A program made the position numbers and the translations under genes. 21,258 nt of DNA, from assembly GCA_037445085.1 (NCBI GenBank), contig JBBILG010000023.1, forward strand, positions 1-21,258. Reading direction: 5' to 3'. This document shows positions 7,638 to 13,914 of this stretch, piece by piece (the first letter of the stretch is position 1; the number at the start of each line of letters is the position of its first letter). Below the pieces are notes generated by a model, which had not been told where the DNA came from, did not search any database, and was given only the letters and a program-made list of their open reading frames with translations. This stretch comes from JBBILG01 sp037445085 (GTDB taxonomy: Bacteria > Pseudomonadota > Gammaproteobacteria > Burkholderiales > Methylophilaceae).

Positions 7638-8024
7638 ATGCGCATCGTCACCTTCGGGATTTCCTGGGATGCCGTCGGCACCACCTTTTCCCTGCTTTGC
7701 CTCGTCCACTGCCTGCTCCTGCCGTGGCTGGCATTGCTGCTGCCCGTGGCCTGGTTGCTGGACGAGTCGGTGCATCTGTGGCTGCTGTTCCTGCTCGTCC
7801 CGTCGGCGGCCGTCGCGGCGCTTCGGGGGTTGATCCTGCACGGCAGGTTCACGCCGGCAGCCCTGCTGGGGGCGGGGTCGACTCTGGTCAGCCTGGCCTG
7901 TCTCGAAGCCGCCAGCGAATTCACGGAAGTCGCGCTCACGGTCGCCGGCAGCCTGCTGCTGATCACCGGCCATCTGGTCAATAGCCGCTGGATACGCATC
8001 CACCGCATGGTGGTCGCATCATGA
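7638..8024 (+). CDS. MerC-domain small membrane protein in a zinc locus
   Basis: This 128-aa, very hydrophobic protein has about four membrane segments (roughly residues 13-36, 43-65, 73-92 and 95-114). It carries the MerC-family signature at the start of the first helix: D11-x2-G14, then S18-x2-C21-x2-H24-C25 and LLLP. MerC proteins of mercury transposons move Hg(II) through a Cys pair. This protein belongs to the shorter chromosomal branch, and no merR, merT, merP or merA is present here. Its place as first gene behind the palindromic operator and its 4-bp overlap with the ZIP gene point to zinc or another divalent metal rather than mercury. A TAA two codons upstream in frame fixes the start at 7638 or later. 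No Shine-Dalgarno is evident. Confidence 0.8.
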   Translation: MRIVTFGISWDAVGTTFSLLCLVHCLLLPWLALLLPVAWLLDESVHLWLLFLLVPSAAVAALRGLILHGRFTPAALLGAGSTLVSLACLEAASEFTEVALTVAGSLLLITGHLVNSRWIRIHRMVVAS

Positions 8025-8761
8025 CGCTTCTGTGGATCGTGCTTGCCACGCTGGCAGGAGGCGTGCTGTCGGTGCTGCTGGCTTCCACGCTGGCGCTCAC
8101 CGCGCTCGCGAAATTCGCCCACCGCATGGTGGCATTCGCGGTCGGGGTGCTGCTCACGCTCGCCCTGACGGACATCCTGCCGGAGGCCGTGCATCTGGGC
8201 CTGGAAGTCGAGCAGGCGGGATGGCTGGTGCTGGCGGGCCTGGCCGGATTCTTTTTGCTGGAAAAACTGGCCCTGTGGCGCCACGACCACGCCGCAGCGC
8301 ACGGGCAGGCGGCGGACCAGCCGCGGGTCGCCATGATCGTGCTGGGCGACGGCATGCACAACTTCGTCGACGGCGTGCTCATTGCCGCAGCCTTCCTCAC
8401 CGACACGACCCTGGGCTGGGCCACGGCCATCGCCGTCATGGCGCACGAGATTCCGCAGGAGATTTCGGATTTCATGGTGCTGCTGGACGCGGGGGTCTCG
8501 CGCGTCCGGGCCCTGGCGCTCAATGCGCTGTCCGGGGCAGCCATGGTGCTGGGCGGCCTGCTGGGCTGGGCCGCCCTCAGCCACGCGCAGCAGGCGATCC
8601 CCGTCATCCTGACCGTCGCCGCCGCCAGCTTCCTGTACATCGCCGTGGCCGACCTCGTGCCGGAACTGCACCATCGGCGCACGCCGCGCGACGGTCTGCT
8701 GCAGGTCCTGCTGCTGGCGGCCGGGGTGGGTGTCGCCGTCGCGGCCGGCACGCTGCGCTGA
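8021..8761 (+). CDS. ZIP-family divalent metal transporter (zinc uptake)
   Basis: ZIP proteins move Zn(II) and sometimes Fe or Mn into the cytoplasm. This one has 246 aa and about eight hydrophobic segments. The two metal-site helices are clear: GDGMHNFVDG (His113, Asn114, Asp117) and AHEIPQE (His142, Glu143, Gln146, Glu147). A histidine-bearing cytoplasmic loop (WRHDHAAAHG, about 87-95) precedes the first site, as is usual. It starts inside the stop of the MerC-domain gene (ATGA overlap), so translation of the two is probably coupled. The next gene, a COG0523 GTPase, follows within about 25-45 bp. ZIP family membership is firm; zinc as the main substrate is inferred from the neighbours. Confidence 0.92.
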   Translation: MTLLWIVLATLAGGVLSVLLASTLALTALAKFAHRMVAFAVGVLLTLALTDILPEAVHLGLEVEQAGWLVLAGLAGFFLLEKLALWRHDHAAAHGQAADQPRVAMIVLGDGMHNFVDGVLIAAAFLTDTTLGWATAIAVMAHEIPQEISDFMVLLDAGVSRVRALALNALSGAAMVLGGLLGWAALSHAQQAIPVILTVAAASFLYIAVADLVPELHHRRTPRDGLLQVLLLAAGVGVAVAAGTLR

Positions 8762-8785
8762 CGGGCGAATTTCATGGAGTCCCTC

Positions 8786-9826
8786 ATGTCCCCGGAGCCC
8801 CACATGACCCAGGATAACCGAATTCCCGCCACCCTGCTCACGGGCTTTCTCGGGAGCGGCAAGACCACGCTGCTCAACCATTTGCTGCGGCATCCTGCCA
8901 TGCAGGATACTGCCGTCATCATCAACGAGATCGGCGAGGCGGGACTGGATCACATCCTGGCGCGCACCGCGGAAGACAGCTACGTGGCCGACAATACCGT
9001 ACTGCTCGGCTCCGGCTGCCTCTGCTGCACCCTGCGCAGCGAACTGGCCGACACGTTGCGCGACCTGTACGCCAAGCGCCTGGCGGGCGCGATCCCTCCT
9101 TTCAGCCGCCTGGTGATCGAGACCACCGGGCTGGCCGATCCTGGCCCCATCATGGCCAATCTGCTGGGCGACCGCGTCATCGGCGATCAATACCGGCTGG
9201 ATGCCGTGGTCGTGACCGTGGACGCGACGCACGGGCGGTCCCAACTGGCCCGCCACGGCGAGGCACGCAAGCAGGCGGCCGTGGCGGACATCCTGCTCAT
9301 CACCAAGACCGATCTCGCCAGCGACGACCAGATCGGCCCGCTGACCGCCATCCTGCAGGAGATCAATCCCGGGGCGACGATCCATCCCATCCGTCACGGC
9401 AGGATAGAGCCAGCCTGTGTCATCGACGTGGGCCTGTTCGGCCAGGGCGGCAGGCAGGTGATGCCGCAGCGGTGGCTGCGGGCGCCGGAGCCGTCACGCG
9501 CGCGCCGCGGCAGGCTGCCGCAAGGCGTGCACGAGGACGGGATCACGAGTTTCACCGTCACCATCCCCAAACCGCTGACCTGGAAAGAGCTGGAACCGGC
9601 ACTCCAGTGGATCTGCGCCACCTTCGACGGAAAACTGCTGCGCCTCAAAGGCATCGTGCATGCCGAAGACTTTCCGGCGCCACTCGCCGTGCACGCGGTA
9701 CAGCGCACCCTCTACAAGCCGGTCCTGCTGTCCGGCTGGGATGAGGACGAGCCCCTCACCCGCATCGTGCTGATCGGCCAGGACCTCGACGAAATGCGCG
9801 TCCGCGAAGCCCTGATGCAGGTCTAG
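8786..9826 (+). CDS. COG0523 (CobW/ZNG1-type) G3E GTPase, probable zinc metallochaperone
   Basis: COG0523 GTPases use GTP hydrolysis to hand metal, often zinc, to client proteins when metal is scarce. N-terminal G-domain motifs are present: P-loop GFLGSGKTT, the family's metal-binding CxCC (GSGCLCC), the switch/Walker B region LVIETTGLADPGP, and a base-recognition motif TKTD in place of the canonical NKxD. The C-terminal CobW_C domain starts near GITSFTVTIPKPLTW. The histidine-rich stretch often found between the domains is absent; that linker (QVMPQRWLRAPEPSRARRG) is Arg-rich instead. There are three possible ATGs: 8774, 8786 and 8804. Both 8786 and 8804 have GGAG 6 bp upstream, and I give 8786 as a compromise. 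Location in the zinc block supports a ZigA/YeiR-like role rather than cobalamin synthesis, since no cob genes are nearby. Confidence 0.9.
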   Translation: MSPEPHMTQDNRIPATLLTGFLGSGKTTLLNHLLRHPAMQDTAVIINEIGEAGLDHILARTAEDSYVADNTVLLGSGCLCCTLRSELADTLRDLYAKRLAGAIPPFSRLVIETTGLADPGPIMANLLGDRVIGDQYRLDAVVVTVDATHGRSQLARHGEARKQAAVADILLITKTDLASDDQIGPLTAILQEINPGATIHPIRHGRIEPACVIDVGLFGQGGRQVMPQRWLRAPEPSRARRGRLPQGVHEDGITSFTVTIPKPLTWKELEPALQWICATFDGKLLRLKGIVHAEDFPAPLAVHAVQRTLYKPVLLSGWDEDEPLTRIVLIGQDLDEMRVREALMQV

Positions 9827-9959
9827 CCGGGATATTTCACCAGATCGGCCCGTATGTTGAGCGAAAGCCGCACGAACAAAGGATCTTCCCCGCAATGCAG
9901 CCCGCATCCCCCTGCATGAGCCGCGCGAGCGCAGGCCGACACCGGATGGACTGCCCGCC

Positions 9960-10631
9960 ATGCCGGCGCTGGATTCCATGAACCCGGCTGCGGCGATCCG
10001 CGCCGGTCACGCGCAAGCCTCACCTTCCGTCCTGCTGGGGCTGGTGGAGATATTCCAGCCGGCGTGCCAGATCGTCATCGCTCCCCGGCCGCAGGACCAC
10101 GCCATCACGCACTATCTGGAATCCGTTTCGGACAGGCTGGGCGAGGGCGCGCACATCCTCCTGGAGTCCGGCCGGCGCCTGCCGGACAGCATGCTGCCCC
10201 AGGGTGCCGGACGCGATGCGCTGCTCGGCGACATCGCGCTGCTAGCCGAGGTCTATGGCGACCTGCTGGGCTGCCCCATCGTGGGCATCCGCCTTGAAAT
10301 CCTGCGGCGCGCCATGTGTCCGCGCTTCCATGTCGATCACACCGGCATCCGCCTGGTCTGCACCTACCGCGGGCCAGGCACGGAATGGCTGGAAGATGCC
10401 TGCGCCGACCGCAGCAGGCTGGGGCCTGCCAGCGCAGGCATGCCGGACGAGCGGAACGGGATCATCCGGGACCCGTCCGGAATCCACCGGGCGCCACCTT
10501 TTGCGGTCGCCCTGCTGAAAGGCACACGGTGGCAAGGCAATGTCGGGGGCGGCGTCATCCATCGCTCGCCGGCAGTCGGCCCCGCGGATGGTCCGCGCGC
10601 GGTCTTGATCATGGATGCGATCTGGGATTGA
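9960..10631 (+). CDS. DUF1826 domain protein
   Basis: This 223-aa, probably cytoplasmic protein of unknown function resembles the DUF1826 family. The core conserved stretch is CPRFHVDHTGIRLVCTYRG followed by GTEWL (residues 120-145). It has no signal peptide or membrane segment. To my knowledge the family is often found next to COG0523 GTPases in zinc-responsive loci, as here. The spacing His124-x-Asp126, His201 and Arg213 (12 residues after the second His) resembles the metal and co-substrate ligands of Fe(II)/2-oxoglutarate dioxygenases; this is my inference and not an assigned function. The start at 9960 has a weak GGATGG upstream; an ATG at 9978 is an alternative. The 133-bp gap before it shows no clear promoter, terminator or palindrome. 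Confidence 0.75.
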   Translation: MPALDSMNPAAAIRAGHAQASPSVLLGLVEIFQPACQIVIAPRPQDHAITHYLESVSDRLGEGAHILLESGRRLPDSMLPQGAGRDALLGDIALLAEVYGDLLGCPIVGIRLEILRRAMCPRFHVDHTGIRLVCTYRGPGTEWLEDACADRSRLGPASAGMPDERNGIIRDPSGIHRAPPFAVALLKGTRWQGNVGGGVIHRSPAVGPADGPRAVLIMDAIWD

Positions 10632-10720
10632 GAATCCGCCCACGTCAAGTTTCCGGGCGTTGGCATGGGTATCAACTGTCGGAAACACCACATCAATCGA
10701 GTATCCGGAAAGGAAATTTC

Positions 10721-11056
10721 ATGTGCGCACTGATGAATTTCATGCATGACGAAGAAGGACAATCCATGATCGAATACGGGGTGACTCTGGGAGCGGTCGC
10801 AGCCGTGTCATACATTGCCGTTTCCCAACTCGGGGACAAGAACGCCGATCTTTATGCCTGGATGGCCAACCACCTGCCGGGGGGTGACGCCGATGAGACC
10901 GGCACAGAAAACCTCGTCAGAATCAGCGAGGGCCAGTCCCATGGTCTGGCACCGCTGACACAAACGAGCGCAGGTGCCGTGTTTGACGCGGAGCACCATC
11001 TGGAGGAAGGTTATCTGGGACACATCCTCGGCAGCGGGCCCACGCTGGGCCAGTAA
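10721..11056 (+). CDS. Flp-type (type IVb) prepilin-like protein with long C-terminal tail
   Basis: This is a 111-aa protein with a class III prepilin signal. A short charged leader (MHDEEG) is followed by G13-QSMI-E18-Y19, the GxxxxEY pattern cut by TadV-type prepilin peptidases. A hydrophobic helix follows (about 20-38, VTLGAVAAVSYIAVSQLG). Typical Flp pilins end soon after this; here about 70 more hydrophilic residues follow, with several His and acidic residues (SHGL, EHHLEEGYLGH). AAAGGAA lies 5 bp before the ATG at 10721, which fixes the start, although the frame is open further upstream. No tad, cpa or rcp pilus genes or prepilin peptidase occur in the window. It is flanked by zinc-related genes on the same strand, so a role in pilus assembly is doubtful. 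The function is not known. Confidence 0.75.
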   Translation: MCALMNFMHDEEGQSMIEYGVTLGAVAAVSYIAVSQLGDKNADLYAWMANHLPGGDADETGTENLVRISEGQSHGLAPLTQTSAGAVFDAEHHLEEGYLGHILGSGPTLGQ

Positions 11057-11120
11057 ACCCGGGAACGTTCGCCGCAGCCGTCAGTCCATCAGCGCATCGC
11101 ATGCGGGATGAACGCCTCGT

Positions 11121-11139
11121 CTCCGGCTGGCTTCCGGAG
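11121..11139. terminator. Short hairpin after the pilin-like gene, weak terminator or processing site
   Basis: CTCCGG and CCGGAG form a perfect 6-bp stem with a 7-nt loop. CCTTTCCC follows rather than a strong T-run, and a separate CCTTTTTTCCCC lies at 11161-11172, just before the next Shine-Dalgarno. It may reduce read-through between the pilin-like gene and the DUF2796 gene. Confidence 0.25.
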
Positions 11140-11186
11140 CCTTTCCCTCATGCGTGCGCTCCTTTTTTCCCCGGAGGAAACAACGC

Positions 11187-11732
11187 ATGCGAAAATCGCT
11201 GGCCTTCCTGCTCACCCTGTTGGGGATTACCGTGGCCTCCCCCGGCCTTGCCCAGTCCGCGCGCGGTCATGCACACGTGCACGGCGTCGCGACACTCGAT
11301 GTCGCCGTCGATGGCGACACGCTGGTGCTGGGGCTGCAAAGCCCGCTGGACAGCCTACTGGGCTTCGAGCACAGGCCCCGCAACGACAAGGAAAAGGCCG
11401 CCGTACAGACCATGGCGAACACCCTGCGCCAGCCTGCGGAACTGTTCGTCCTGCCGATTGCGGCGCAATGCCGCAGCACTTCCGTCACCTTGCAGTCGCC
11501 GGTGCTGGAAGCCGGCCCCGGGGCGGATGGCGACGGCCACGCCGATCTCCATGGCGAATTCGTGTTCCAGTGTGTCCAGCCACGCCACCTGACGGGGATG
11601 ACGGTGCAATTGTTCAAGGCATTCCCGCACTTAAAGCGGGTTGACGTGCAAATCGCCACGCCGCACGGGCAAAACGCCGCCAGGCTCTCGCCGCAGCGCA
11701 ACCAGCTCCGCTGGCAAGCCGGCAGGTCATGA
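11187..11732 (+). CDS. DUF2796 (ZrgA-like) exported zinc-binding protein
   Basis: The protein is 181 aa with a Sec signal peptide (MRKSLAFLLTLLGITVASPG, cut near LAQ/SARG). The mature N-terminus HAHVHG (His28/30/32), followed by ATLDVAVDGDTL, is the hallmark of DUF2796. This family includes ZrgA, the periplasmic zinc-binding component of the Vibrio ZrgABCDE uptake system. A second small metal-ligand cluster, DGHADLHGEF (His118, His122), and two cysteines (Cys95, Cys129, a possible disulfide) follow. Many relatives have a long His/Asp-rich loop in the middle; here it is reduced to this short segment. The start at 11187 is chosen because GGAGG lies 9 bp upstream and a clean signal peptide begins there; an ATG at 11154 would add an unlikely Arg-rich leader. 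Its stop overlaps the ATPase start by 4 bp. Confidence 0.82.
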   Translation: MRKSLAFLLTLLGITVASPGLAQSARGHAHVHGVATLDVAVDGDTLVLGLQSPLDSLLGFEHRPRNDKEKAAVQTMANTLRQPAELFVLPIAAQCRSTSVTLQSPVLEAGPGADGDGHADLHGEFVFQCVQPRHLTGMTVQLFKAFPHLKRVDVQIATPHGQNAARLSPQRNQLRWQAGRS

Positions 11733-12436
11733 CGGCGCCCGCCATCCTCCTGCGCGATCTCGTCTTTCGCTGGCCGGCCGCCACGCAAGACTGCCTGGAC
11801 ATCGCACAGCTCGATGTCCTGCCCGGCGAGCAGGTGTTCCTTCACGGCCCCAGCGGCTGCGGCAAGAGCACCTTGCTCGGCGTGATCGGCGGCGTGCACC
11901 CGCCGCAACGGGGAAGCGTGAGCGTGCTCGGACAGGTGCTCTACCGCCTGCGCGGACCGGCGCGCGACCGCTTCCGCGCCGACCATATCGGCTTTCTTTT
12001 CCAGCAGTTCAATCTGCTGCCCTATCTGTCCGTGCTGGACAACGTGCTGCTGCCGTGCCGCTTTTCCCGCAGGCGCCGGGAGCGTCTGCAAGGCGGTCCG
12101 GTGCGGGAAGCGCAGCGCCTGCTGGCGCATCTCGAACTTTCCCGCGCCCTCTGGGAGCGCCCCGTCACCCGCTTGAGCGTTGGCCAGCAGCAGCGCGTCG
12201 CGGCGGCGCGCGCCCTGATCGGGCGGCCGGAAATCGTCATCGCCGACGAGCCGACCTCATCCCTGGATGCGGACCGCCAAAACGCCTTCCTCGGCCTACT
12301 CATGCAGGAATGCGCCGAGGCCCGCACCACGCTGATCCTCGTCAGCCACGACAAACGTCTGGCCACGGCCTTTGACCGGCAAATCGCGCTGCCGTCCATC
12401 AACCGCGCCGCGCCCGAGGAGTCCCTCGCGGTATGA
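11729..12436 (+). CDS. ABC transporter ATP-binding protein (LolD/MacB-type), ZrgA-associated
   Basis: This 235-aa cytoplasmic ATPase has all ABC motifs: Walker A GPSGCGKST (40-48), Q-loop FQQFN (Gln92), signature LSVGQQQRVA (149-158, with Val in place of the usual first Gly, as in some LolD/MacB-like proteins), Walker B IVIADEP (169-175), D-loop SSLD and H-loop His207. It overlaps the DUF2796 gene by 4 bp upstream and the FtsX-type permease by 4 bp downstream, so the three are almost certainly cotranslated and form one complex. The subfamily resembles LolD/MacB rather than the ZnuC type, which matches the permease. Confidence 0.92.
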   Translation: MTAPAILLRDLVFRWPAATQDCLDIAQLDVLPGEQVFLHGPSGCGKSTLLGVIGGVHPPQRGSVSVLGQVLYRLRGPARDRFRADHIGFLFQQFNLLPYLSVLDNVLLPCRFSRRRRERLQGGPVREAQRLLAHLELSRALWERPVTRLSVGQQQRVAAARALIGRPEIVIADEPTSSLDADRQNAFLGLLMQECAEARTTLILVSHDKRLATAFDRQIALPSINRAAPEESLAV

Positions 12437-13695
12437 AACACCTCCTCCTCATGGCGGCCCGCAGCGCGTGGAACCGCAAGCTGACCTTGGCCCTCGTCGT
12501 CGTGGCCATCGCCCTGAGCGTCACCTTGCTGCTGGGCGTGGAACGCCTGCGCGAGCAGGCCCAGCGCGGCTTCAGCCACTCGGTGTCGGGCACGGACCTG
12601 ATCGTCGGCGCCCGTACCAGCCCGGTGCAACTGACGCTCTACGCCATCTTCAGGATGGGAGAAGCGACCAGCAACGTGCGCTGGGAAAGCTACCGCAAGA
12701 TCGCCGAACACCCGCTGGTCGCCTGGAGCATCCCCCTCTCGCTGGGCGACTCGCACCATGGCTTCCCCGTGCTGGGCACCACCACGGATTACTTCACGCA
12801 TTTCCGCTACGGTGACCGCCTGCCGCTCGCCTTCGCCGCGGGAAGGCCATTCGCCGACCTCTTCGATGCGGTGCTGGGCTCGGAGGTGGCGGAACGGATG
12901 GGTTACGGACCGGGCAGCCGGCTCGTGCTCAGCCACGGCATGGGCGCGGGCGGATTGGCAGAACATGGCGACAAGCCGTTTACCGTGGTCGGCGTGCTCA
13001 AGCCCACCGGTACTCCCGTGGATCGCACCGTACACGTGAGCCTGGAGGCGATCAGCGCAATCCACCTCGACTGGGTGGGCGGCGTGCCGCTGCCGGGTTT
13101 CCGCATCCCGCAGGAGCACGTGCGCAAGTTCGATCTTTCCCCCAAGGAAATCACCGCCGCGCTGATCGGCCTGGAAAACCGCGCAGCGGTGTTCCGCGTG
13201 CAGCGCATGGTCAACGAGTATCCCGACGAGCCGCTGCTGGCGGTGATGCCGGGCGTGGCGCTCGATCAGTTGTGGCGGGTGATCGGCATCGCCGAGAAAA
13301 GCCTGCTGGCCGTTTCGGCCATGGTGGTGGCCGTGGGCCTGAGCGGACTGGTGGCCGTGCTGCTGGCCAGCCTCGGCGAACGCCGCCGCGAACTGGCCAT
13401 CCTGCGCTCGGTAGGCGCGCAGCCGCGCGAAATTTTTCTGCTGCTGACCTGCGAGGGCTTGTTCGTCACCCTGGCCGGCATGGTGCTTGGCGTATGCCTG
13501 CTGGCGGGGCTGACCCTGGGATTCGCGCCGCTGCTGCAGGCGAAATTCGGCATTGCCGCCACCTTCACCCTGGTCAGCCCGGGAGAACTGCACCTGCTCG
13601 GCGCGGCGCTGACGGTTGGCTTGCTCGCCAGCGTGATTCCCGGCTACCAGGCCTACCGGTGGTCCCTGTCCGATGGTTTGACGCCGCGCCTGTGA
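12433..13695 (+). CDS. FtsX/MacB-type ABC transporter permease
   Basis: The protein is 420 aa with one N-terminal membrane helix (about 17-35), a large periplasmic domain (about 40-285, MacB-PCD-like), and three C-terminal helices (about 291-313, 337-360 and 385-404). The conserved cytoplasmic turn ASLGERRRELAILRSVGAQP between helices 2 and 3 is typical of the FtsX domain. This topology belongs to type VII ABC systems, which usually act by moving periplasmic partners rather than by passing ions through a channel. It starts inside the ATPase stop codon. With the DUF2796 protein and the downstream DUF3299 protein it matches the component types of the ZrgABCDE zinc system. How such a permease would move zinc is unclear. 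Confidence 0.9.
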   Translation: MKHLLLMAARSAWNRKLTLALVVVAIALSVTLLLGVERLREQAQRGFSHSVSGTDLIVGARTSPVQLTLYAIFRMGEATSNVRWESYRKIAEHPLVAWSIPLSLGDSHHGFPVLGTTTDYFTHFRYGDRLPLAFAAGRPFADLFDAVLGSEVAERMGYGPGSRLVLSHGMGAGGLAEHGDKPFTVVGVLKPTGTPVDRTVHVSLEAISAIHLDWVGGVPLPGFRIPQEHVRKFDLSPKEITAALIGLENRAAVFRVQRMVNEYPDEPLLAVMPGVALDQLWRVIGIAEKSLLAVSAMVVAVGLSGLVAVLLASLGERRRELAILRSVGAQPREIFLLLTCEGLFVTLAGMVLGVCLLAGLTLGFAPLLQAKFGIAATFTLVSPGELHLLGAALTVGLLASVIPGYQAYRWSLSDGLTPRL

Positions 13696-13707
13696 GACAA
13701 TCCCGGA

Positions 13708-13896
13708 TTGGATTACTATGGGGTAGCCTGCGCGACTTACGCACCCCTTGGCCGGGGCATGCCCGCCGCGCGCGGAACCATGCGCCGGCCGTGCAGTCCA
13801 TGCAGGCAGTGCGGCGTTTGTCAGGCCGCGGGGGATAAGGATGACGGCCATGGCACTTCGGCGCGGAGCGGCCGGCCCGTCGCCGAGATCGTGTAA
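13708..13896 (+). CDS. Possible small Cys-rich ORF (CxxCxxCxxC), doubtful
   Basis: The 219-bp gap between the permease and the DUF3299 gene holds a 62-codon open frame from a TTG start to a TAA that lies 18 bp before the next ATG. Its middle encodes PCSPCRQCGVCQAAGDKDDGH, in which four cysteines follow CxxCxxCxxC spacing. ATGs at 13759 and 13780 could also start it. There is no clear Shine-Dalgarno. In GC-rich DNA an open frame this short is expected by chance, so coding is unproven. I list it because of the metal-ligand-like motif and its position. Confidence 0.2.
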   Translation: MDYYGVACATYAPLGRGMPAARGTMRRPCSPCRQCGVCQAAGDKDDGHGTSARSGRPVAEIV

Positions 13897-13914
13897 CCCA
13901 CCGGAGCCAACCGT

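Noticed and set aside
7638..8024. Mercury-resistance operon
   Set aside because: Only a MerC-domain protein is present; merR, merT, merP and merA are absent and the context is zinc.
7631..9397. 588-codon minus-strand open frame across the MerC-domain, ZIP and GTPase genes
   Set aside because: It would erase three overlapping genes with clear motifs and the operator-promoter arrangement.
8786..9826. Cobalamin biosynthesis protein CobW
   Set aside because: The G3E family includes CobW, but no cob genes are nearby and the neighbours fit zinc homeostasis.
10661..10680. Sigma-54-like TTGGCATGG before the pilin-like gene
   Set aside because: The -24-like GG is present, but no GC is found at the required -12 spacing.
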